From the NCBI GenBank assembly GCA_051876355.1, contig JBJEHU010000030.1, positions 1-9,573 on the forward strand: DNA of 9,573 bases, written 5' to 3'. Origin of the DNA: Olsenella_L sp051876355. Lineage in GTDB: Bacteria; Actinomycetota; Coriobacteriia; Coriobacteriales; Atopobiaceae. The translations under genes and the position numbers were made by a program. The notes beneath the pieces are model-generated. The model searched no databases. It was not told where the DNA came from and was given only the letters and a program-made list of their open reading frames with translations. This document shows, in pieces, positions 4,804-9,573 of the stretch (positions within the stretch are counted from its first letter, which is position 1; each line of letters begins with the position of its first letter).

Positions 4804-6708
4804 ATGATTCTGGACAGAAATGAGCTGAAGCTCTTCGATGCCGCCATGTCCCTCATCGAGTTCGAGGGGAACAAGCGGCTCCATATCGTGCCATATAGCA
4901 TCAAATACGAGCCTCCGGCGCCGGATGATGAAGCAGAGCTCCTCGATGCGATCTTCCATGCGCCTGACGTGCTCAAGGATATTGCAGGGCATCTTCCGCC
5001 CCAGACGCCGCGCAAGGTCGCAGATCTTATCCAGAGCTGGCAGCATCCGCTGGCAGGCAAGTTCACGGTCGTGCAGCTTGGGCCGGAGCCGCTCTTCCTT
5101 GGCTTCGATCGCGCTTTCGCCGTCGCAGGCATCACCCATTCGATTGCAAGCGTGGTGGGCAAGTTCCCGGCTGCGGTCGATACAGTACTTCTGCCGTTTG
5201 GCCGTTTCATCGTCTATGACGCGTATCTTCAGACCTACGATATGGGCTTCTCGGAACGCATGAAGGCCATGTTTGCTGATGAGGCGACGCGCTGCAAGAA
5301 GGAGGGGCTTATCGTCCGGGATGGGCGCGAGCTTGCAAAGAACGCCGAAAGCTGGATAGAGGAGAACTCTCGTCAATCTGAGGAGCAGGCGAAGCATCAG
5401 GAAGAGCTCGAAGCGAGAGACGAGATGCCGGAAGGCTGTCACAGGGGCGTACTGGCGGGGCTCTCTCCCGAAGAGCGCGAGCGTGCTGTCCAGGCTCAGG
5501 ACGATGCTTTCTTCGAGAAGATCGATGTCGCAGGCTCAGGCGAGTCCCTCCGCAAGAGCCTCAGGAAGTCAGCCACCAAGGGTACGCCGTCCCATGATAC
5601 GGCAGAGCAGCTGGCGTACTACTCCAAGCAGACCCTCCAGGACTTTGCACGCACTCTCGGCGTGAAGGCTCCCTCGAAGCTCAGGAAGGCTGAAATTGCA
5701 GCGCAGGTTGCGCAGGCTCTCGAAGTGACTCCTGGGTTTGCCGAAGAGCTCATTGCCGGCTGCGACTCCTCTGAGATCGAGGCTCTGCACCGCGTCGCGG
5801 CAGCAGGAGGCACGGAGGAGTTCGACCTCGCGGATTCCGAGGGGCTCCGTGCTGCACTCGGCATGCCCCAGCTTGCCGGTCTCGGCATGCTCTTCGTCTC
5901 AGGGGACACGGCCATCTATTGCCTGTCCGATCTGCTTATGGCCAAGGCTCGGACGCTTGACTGGGATGGAGCCGAGGAGCAGGCAAGGCAGACGGAACGC
6001 ATCAGCCACCGCATTGGCGCTGCTGTCTATCTCCGCGGCATTGTCCCGGCAGAGGATGCGATCGAGGAGTTCGGCGAGGGCCTTTCCGAGGCCGAGGTGA
6101 CCGATATCATCATGCGCTCCATGCTGGACGATCCTGGCTATGTGCTCATGTCGTTTGCCGGGGATCCGGATGCAATCTACATGGTCACGTATGCACTCTG
6201 CGACCTGTGCTATCCGCCTGACAAGGAAGATGGGCCGGCAGAGGGCTTCAAGTTCGAAGAGGAGATGAACCCCCTCATCAAGCAGATCCTGGAGGGCCAG
6301 CAGGGCAAGAAGCCGCGTCCCCTACCGGAAGGCGTCGAGAGGGATGGCGACCTTGTCGAGTGGATGCTCAGGATCCCCGAGGTCCAGGAGCTCAAGAGCT
6401 ATCTCGATGCCCATGTGCCGGACGATGCGGACGACTATCTCTTTGCGGACGATGTGATCGAGCGCTATCTCGACGATATGCAGGTCGGCATGCCTGGCAC
6501 GAAAGCCATCCAGTACTATCTCGGCGTTCTCGATGACTACGGACTGGTGCCGACCGAGGCAGTGCTCACGCAGCTCCTGAACCGGATCATGAAGATGATG
6601 AATGCGGTGCCGACCTGGCCGAACAATGGCTGGTCTCCGAACGAGCTGATGAAGCAGGATCCGGGGAGGATGCCGGACCTGCATATCGACACAGCGCCGA
6701 TCGGCTAG
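4804..6708 (+). CDS. Uncharacterised 634-residue protein with a SAP/Rho-N-like segment
   Basis: Not recognised as a named family. It has no signal peptide or membrane span, so it is probably cytosolic. Residues 1-170 look like a folded domain ending in LLPFGRFIVYDAYLQTYDMGF (129-149), a pattern I associate with uncharacterised Firmicutes proteins. Residues 175-265 are strongly charged and probably helical or unstructured. Residues 270-306 (YYSKQTLQDFARTLGVKAPS, then KLRKAEIAAQVAQAL) resemble the SAP/Rho N-terminal helix-extended-helix fold, which often binds nucleic acid. The remainder is acidic and helical, and ends with a PTWPNNGWSPNEL motif (603-615) like one seen in SEC-C-associated proteins. 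AAAGG seven bases before ATG sets the start. It follows the HAD gene by 32 bases. A nucleic-acid-related role is inferred only from the SAP-like segment. Confidence 0.7.
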   Translation: MILDRNELKLFDAAMSLIEFEGNKRLHIVPYSIKYEPPAPDDEAELLDAIFHAPDVLKDIAGHLPPQTPRKVADLIQSWQHPLAGKFTVVQLGPEPLFLGFDRAFAVAGITHSIASVVGKFPAAVDTVLLPFGRFIVYDAYLQTYDMGFSERMKAMFADEATRCKKEGLIVRDGRELAKNAESWIEENSRQSEEQAKHQEELEARDEMPEGCHRGVLAGLSPEERERAVQAQDDAFFEKIDVAGSGESLRKSLRKSATKGTPSHDTAEQLAYYSKQTLQDFARTLGVKAPSKLRKAEIAAQVAQALEVTPGFAEELIAGCDSSEIEALHRVAAAGGTEEFDLADSEGLRAALGMPQLAGLGMLFVSGDTAIYCLSDLLMAKARTLDWDGAEEQARQTERISHRIGAAVYLRGIVPAEDAIEEFGEGLSEAEVTDIIMRSMLDDPGYVLMSFAGDPDAIYMVTYALCDLCYPPDKEDGPAEGFKFEEEMNPLIKQILEGQQGKKPRPLPEGVERDGDLVEWMLRIPEVQELKSYLDAHVPDDADDYLFADDVIERYLDDMQVGMPGTKAIQYYLGVLDDYGLVPTEAVLTQLLNRIMKMMNAVPTWPNNGWSPNELMKQDPGRMPDLHIDTAPIG

Positions 6709-6715
6709 CGGGTAT

Positions 6716-6751
6716 GCAGGCAGGAGGCGGGATGGTCCGCCTCCTGCCTGC
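6716..6751. terminator. Perfect 15-bp hairpin between convergent genes
   Basis: GCAGGCAGGAGGCGG (6716-6730) and CCGCCTCCTGCCTGC (6737-6751) flank a 6-base loop. The hairpin lies between the stop codons of the 634-residue gene (6708) and the 111-residue gene (6758). Neither side has a T-run, so it may stop polymerase with Rho, protect 3' ends, or act on both strands as a barrier. Confidence 0.65.
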
Positions 6752-6757
6752 TCCGTC

Positions 6758-7093
6758 CTACTCGAGCATGATCTCTGCCCATCCCTTCATGCGCTCCTGG
6801 AGCTTCTCGCTCATCCCGTCGAGGTCGTCGAGCGTGATAGCGTGCTCGTACATGAGCTCATGGAGCACATCGTACATGGCTGAGCGTTTCATGGGGGCAA
6901 TCACGCATGCCATCCTCCGGTCCTTCCTGATGCGCTCGTCGAGCTTCCAGAAGCGCTCCGATACTGGCTTTGAGCTGTCTGCGAGAATCTCCTGGTATTC
7001 CCGGCAGAGACGCTCCATTGCCTGTTCCTGCCATTGGGGAAGCAGCTTCCGGAAGAGCTTCCAGTCCGATTCCTTCACGCCGCCTGACATCAT
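6758..7093 (-). CDS. Conserved uncharacterised small protein, third gene of the DUF6323/DUF6179-like operon
   Basis: A 111-residue soluble, charged, mostly helical protein that begins MMSGGVKESDWKLFRKLLPQW. The pattern 'ESDWKLFRxxLPxWQExxMERLxxEY' followed by a basic patch (RIRKDRR, about residues 58-64) is one I recall in short conserved proteins of Clostridia and Coriobacteriia, sometimes labelled without good reason as multidrug transporters. No membrane segment is present, so that label would be wrong here. Its ATG at 7093 overlaps the TGA of the preceding gene in an ATGA arrangement, with GAGG four bases upstream, so translational coupling is likely. An in-frame ATG at 7123 lacks a comparable site. 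Function unknown. Confidence 0.75.
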   Translation of the reverse strand: MMSGGVKESDWKLFRKLLPQWQEQAMERLCREYQEILADSSKPVSERFWKLDERIRKDRRMACVIAPMKRSAMYDVLHELMYEHAITLDDLDGMSEKLQERMKGWAEIMLE

Positions 7094-7749
7094 CCGTCCT
7101 CTCTTCTGCCTGGCACGAGCCACGCCAGATGCTGCTCGACCAGAAATCTCAGCGATGCTGTGCCTTCCTCATACCCCGGCGCTGCCTCATGCAGGAGCTC
7201 GGGCAGCTCTTTTCGGCCAAGGGATTCGAGCCAGGATGCCTCTTCTGCAAGGCAGGAGAGCCAGGCTTCTGCCTCACTGAGTCCGGGCCTTCCTTCGTCT
7301 TGATAGCCATATGGCTCATAGGCAAGCACGTGCGGCAGCATATGGGCCTGGAAATAGGTGTCATAGGTCTGGGGAAGCGCTCCGAGCGCTGCAAGGTCCT
7401 CATGAAGGCTCTGGCAGGGCAGGCGCTTCAGACGTCCGTCGAGTGTCTCTGCCTCTTCTGCAAGACGGTGCGCCTCTTCGTCCAGCATGTGCCTTCCTGT
7501 CTGGAAGCGCTCTGTGACAGAGCCTTCTGCCAGAACGGCGAGCCGCTCCTCGTCTGTGCAGCTGTCGAGCCCCAGGACCGTGAAGGCAGAGGACACGAGC
7601 TCTGCAAGCTTGCCTTCGGAGATGGTCGAGCTGCCTTCCGGCAGATAGAGCTCCACGAGATAGGAGAGGAGCTGGCCTGCATTCTTCCGGGCACGCTCCT
7701 CGAGCGAACCTGCAGCCTCGATGCGATTACCGCTCTCCACAGAACTCAT
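7090..7749 (-). CDS. DUF6179-like uncharacterised protein
   Basis: About 219 residues, soluble, acidic and helical. The opening NAGQLLSYLVELYLPEGSST (23-42), the region GRHMLDEEAHRLAEEAETL (85-103), and LPQTYDTYFQAHMLPHVLAYEPYGY (125-149) follow the layout I recall for DUF6179: a 'YxxGxSSS' turn, a helical middle, then 'Y-x-T-x-x-x-x-x-P-x-F-x-x-Y-D'. The match is from memory. It overlaps the upstream gene's stop by 23 bases. The start is uncertain: GGAG abuts ATG 7749 with no spacing but is nine bases from an in-frame GTG at 7740, which may be the true start. The frame is open far further upstream, but that part reads as low-complexity Ser/Arg, the shadow of the preceding gene. Function unknown. 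Confidence 0.65.
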   Translation of the reverse strand: MSSVESGNRIEAAGSLEERARKNAGQLLSYLVELYLPEGSSTISEGKLAELVSSAFTVLGLDSCTDEERLAVLAEGSVTERFQTGRHMLDEEAHRLAEEAETLDGRLKRLPCQSLHEDLAALGALPQTYDTYFQAHMLPHVLAYEPYGYQDEGRPGLSEAEAWLSCLAEEASWLESLGRKELPELLHEAAPGYEEGTASLRFLVEQHLAWLVPGRREDG

Positions 7750-8164
7750 CTCCGAAATCGGAGAGGAGGGCGAGAAGCGTGCCTGCATCCTCGTCGGCCA
7801 GCGCCGCTCCGTCGTCTTCGAAGTGCCTGAGCGCCTCTGCCAGAGCTTCGGCAATCTCTGCATCGGAGATTTCTGGTGGCACGAGCTCCCGGAGCTCGAA
7901 GAAGCGCTCCTCGAGGACAGAAAGGGTCTCCTCAAGCGCATCGGCAGAAAGTGCGGACGCCGTTTTCTCGGCAAGCAGGGAAAGAGGGCCTGTTCCCAGC
8001 GCAAGGCGGCCATAGGTGCTGAGGAGCTCGGACTCGCTCTCCTGAAGGCGTCCGAGCGCGTCTTCTGACAGGGAAAGGCCGTGCTCATCCAGACAGGCGA
8101 GCGCCTTTTGGGATAGCGGGGAACTGAGGTGTGGCGTGGCGAAGAGCATGAAGGCATCTCTCAT
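7727..8164 (-). CDS. DUF6323-like uncharacterised protein
   Basis: A 145-residue soluble acidic protein, almost all helix. The middle matches what I recall of DUF6323: LSLSEDALGRL followed by a helix, then LSADALEETLSVLEERFFEL (about 72-91) and an ISDAEIAEALAEALRHF helix (about 98-114) ending with a short LADEDAGTLLALL. In that family these correspond to 'Y-x-x-x-L-x-E-L-Q-x-x-F-Y-x-x-K' and 'LSDDELIEAM'. DUF6323 and DUF6179 genes are, as I recall, usually neighbours, which supports both calls. Start: AAAGG lies directly against ATG 8170 but six bases from ATG 8164, so 8164 is preferred. It heads a three-gene unit with overlapping ends. No function is known. Confidence 0.65.
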   Translation of the reverse strand: MRDAFMLFATPHLSSPLSQKALACLDEHGLSLSEDALGRLQESESELLSTYGRLALGTGPLSLLAEKTASALSADALEETLSVLEERFFELRELVPPEISDAEIAEALAEALRHFEDDGAALADEDAGTLLALLSDFGDEFCGER

Positions 8165-8373
8165 GGACATCCTTTCTTGCGGGTGCTTCTGCATGCTATG
8201 GAGAAACTGTCCAGAAGAGAAGTCTTGTCTTTCTGGCCCTTCTGACCCGTATGGACGGAATGTGTTCTGCATTCTGCGCAGGTTTCCATGCAGATGCTGC
8301 ATGGGTGCTCAGCTGCTCTCCGGCCGTTCGGAGCTGGCGCTCTGCCGCAGCACAAAATGCGGCAGCTCTCCGA

Positions 8374-8402
8374 TTGACGGCTCTTCCCGCTCCCTCTATA
8401 CT
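8374..8402 (+). promoter_or_regulatory. Sigma-70-type promoter of the metal ATPase
   Basis: TTGACG (8374-8379) and TATACT (8397-8402) are separated by exactly 17 bases; each element matches its consensus at five of six positions. The expected start is near 8409, at the edge of the operator. This is the best promoter in the window, as expected for a gene controlled by repression. Confidence 0.8.
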
Positions 8403-8410
8403 TCTTCTTG

Positions 8411-8436
8411 AACATATGAGCAAACGTTCATATAAG
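8411..8436 (+). promoter_or_regulatory. ArsR/SmtB-type metal repressor operator
   Basis: The 12-2-12 imperfect inverted repeat AACATATGAGCA-AA-CGTTCATATAAG follows the known ArsR/SmtB-family pattern (TGAACA-N2-TGTTCA with AT-rich flanks), as bound by CadC, SmtB, ZiaR and relatives. Inner half-sites TGAGCA and CGTTCA each differ from that consensus at one base. It begins just after the predicted transcription start, where a bound repressor would block polymerase. No repressor gene is visible here. Confidence 0.75.
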
Positions 8437-8505
8437 CAGGAAAGAGATGGTTGCCGCAAGGCACGGAAGGTTGGAAGGCCCGCGCTTTCCAGAAGGGAGA
8501 GAGCC

Positions 8506-9573
8506 ATGGGATGCAGATGCTGCGGACATGACGCTTGCGACCACGATGAAGACGAGAAGGAGCCCTGCTCGTGCTGCGAAGCAGACGAGGGGGAAGAGGA
8601 CGACGATGATGAGGACCCGGCTGTCCTCAAGAAGAAGATCCTGATCTCGGCAATCCTTCTTGTCGCTGCCGTCATCGTGACCAGGGTCTGGGAATTCCCG
8701 CTTCTGGTCCAGCTTCTCCTCTTCCTGCCATCCTATCTGGTTGCGGGAGGAAGCGTGCTTAAGGAGGCAGGGGAGAACCTCGTGGAGGGCCATCCCTTCG
8801 ACGAGGACTTCCTGATGTCTGTGGCAACGGTGGGAGCCCTTCTGATCGGCTTCATCCCGGGCGGCGAGCCCATGTTCGCCGAAGCTGTCTTCGTAATGCT
8901 CTTCTTCCAGGTCGGAGAGCTCTTCGAGGGAATTGCAGAAGGCAACTCGCGCCGCTCGATCTCCCAGCTCATGGACATCCGTCCCGATACGGCCAATGTC
9001 GAGCGCGGGGGAGAGGTCCAGGTGGTCGACCCCAATGAGGTAGCGGTCGGCGAGACCATCGTGATCCGCCCGGGCGAGAAGGTGCCGATGGACGGCGTCA
9101 TCCTCGAGGGCTCCTCGAGCCTCAATACCGTGGCAATCACGGGCGAGTCCGCGCCGCGCGATGTGATTGCCGGCGATGCGATCATCTCTGGCTGCGTCAA
9201 CGTGTCAGGCGTGCTCCGTGTCAAGGTCACGAAGGCCTTCCGCGAGTCGACGGCTGCAAAGATTCTGGAGCTCGTCGAGCATGCAGGGCAGAGCAAGTCG
9301 CGCTCCGAGAACTTCATCACGCGCTTCGCGAGGGTCTATACGCCGATTGTCGTCTATGCTGCCATCGCGGTCGTCTTCCTGCCGCCCCTCTTCTCTGGGG
9401 ACTTCGGCGCGAACTTCGCGACGTGGCTCCTGCGCGCCCTCACGTTCCTCGTCGTCTCCTGCCCGTGCGCCCTTGTGCTCTCCGTGCCGCTCACGTTCTT
9501 TGGCGGCATCGGCGGCGCCTCGAAGCAGGGCATCCTGATCAAGGGCTCCACCTTCATGGATGCGCTTGCCACG
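8506..9573 (+). CDS. Heavy-metal-exporting P1B-type ATPase, 5' part (cut at window end)
   Basis: The first 356 residues of an inner-membrane metal pump, most like CadA/ZntA (P1B-2: Zn2+, Cd2+, Pb2+). Membrane helices lie about 44-59, 66-82, 100-118, 122-140, 276-295 and 308-334. The actuator domain carries ITGES at 211-215, and the sixth helix carries CPC at 319-321 within SCPCALVLSVPL, the transport site. The phosphorylation motif DKTGT lies just beyond the window. Instead of a 70-residue HMA domain, residues 1-38 form a metal-ligand tail: Cys 3, 5, 6, 11, 21, 23, 24, His 8 and 13, then a run of acidic residues at 28-37. The start is set by AAGGGAG before ATG 8506; the in-frame ATG at 8416 sits inside the operator with no ribosome binding site. 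Regulation is probably by an ArsR/SmtB repressor. Confidence 0.92.
   Translation, partial: MGCRCCGHDACDHDEDEKEPCSCCEADEGEEDDDDEDPAVLKKKILISAILLVAAVIVTRVWEFPLLVQLLLFLPSYLVAGGSVLKEAGENLVEGHPFDEDFLMSVATVGALLIGFIPGGEPMFAEAVFVMLFFQVGELFEGIAEGNSRRSISQLMDIRPDTANVERGGEVQVVDPNEVAVGETIVIRPGEKVPMDGVILEGSSSLNTVAITGESAPRDVIAGDAIISGCVNVSGVLRVKVTKAFRESTAAKILELVEHAGQSKSRSENFITRFARVYTPIVVYAAIAVVFLPPLFSGDFGANFATWLLRALTFLVVSCPCALVLSVPLTFFGGIGGASKQGILIKGSTFMDALAT

Larger units (their letters stand above)
8165..8505. other. Divergent intergenic region (341 bases) with hairpins, promoter and operator
   Basis: No supported gene. Three inverted repeats lie in a row: CCATGCAG-ATG-CTGCATGG (8286-8304), CTCCG/CGGAG (8318-8322 and 8329-8333), and CTGCCGCA/TGCGGCAG (8342-8349 and 8358-8365). 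The ATPase promoter and operator follow and are listed separately. I found no convincing minus-strand promoter for the DUF6323-like operon; if it starts beyond 8365, all three hairpins would lie in its 5' untranslated RNA. Confidence 0.5.

Noticed and set aside
7750..8157. Upstream extension of the DUF6179-like frame (136 more residues)
   Set aside because: This part is a low-complexity Ser/Arg/Pro sequence and lies entirely on the DUF6323-like gene in another frame. The family-like sequence begins only near 7749.
8416..8505. Earlier in-frame ATG for the metal ATPase
   Set aside because: It lies inside the repressor operator, about seven bases from the expected transcription start, with no SD. 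It would add a basic tail foreign to the family.
8447..8644. 65-codon plus-strand frame with a fair ribosome binding site before the ATPase
   Set aside because: It runs out of frame into the ATPase N-terminus and its product is Arg-rich with no recognisable pattern. It might be a short leader frame, but nothing supports that.
1..9573. tRNA, rRNA, insertion sequences, phage genes or attachment sites
   Set aside because: I looked on both strands for cloverleaf arms with TTCGA-type loops, transposase-like frames and long terminal repeats and saw none. A tRNAscan or ISfinder search would be needed to be certain.

Overview
The window is G+C-rich bacterial DNA with compact genes, good Shine-Dalgarno sites and hairpin terminators. 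Product types (a TcyP-type cystine carrier, a eukaryotic-like NADP isocitrate dehydrogenase, DUF6323/DUF6179-like proteins, a CadA/ZntA-type metal ATPase without an HMA domain) suggest an anaerobic gut or oral bacterium. A Coriobacteriia member (Olsenella/Collinsella-like) is my best guess; a Firmicute is the alternative. This assignment is inference only.

Layout: (1) 1-44, the last codons of a plus-strand gene, possibly an ABC exporter. (2) 59-1763, minus strand: promoter region, a 31-residue Cys-rich leader peptide (1587-1682), an intrinsic terminator (1522-1551), and an L-cystine transporter (130-1497) ending in its own terminator (59-94). (3) 1912-2682, plus strand: a Trm9-like methyltransferase, followed by a weak terminator and an AT-rich block of six 10-bp tandem repeats. 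(4) 2916-4130, minus strand: NADP isocitrate dehydrogenase with a strong hairpin downstream. (5) 4295-6708, plus strand: a small HAD-fold protein and a 634-residue uncharacterised protein, probably one operon. (6) 6758-8164, minus strand: three small overlapping genes, the first two DUF6323-like and DUF6179-like. (7) 8165-8505: a divergent control region with three hairpins, a near-consensus promoter and an ArsR/SmtB-type operator. (8) 8506 to the window end: a heavy-metal P-type ATPase, cut off before its phosphorylation motif.

The most interesting element is the cystine transporter leader. A well-initiated short frame carries 7 Cys in 31 codons, five of them within codons 9-15. It ends 36 bases before a 9-bp GC-rich hairpin followed by six T, which lies directly in front of the transporter's ribosome binding site. 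Complementary segments in the leader can form an alternative to the terminator. This looks like ribosome-mediated transcription attenuation responding to cysteine supply, acting on a cystine importer. The metal ATPase is a second readable circuit: its operator sits on the predicted transcription start, so a metal-sensing repressor encoded elsewhere probably blocks it until metal arrives.
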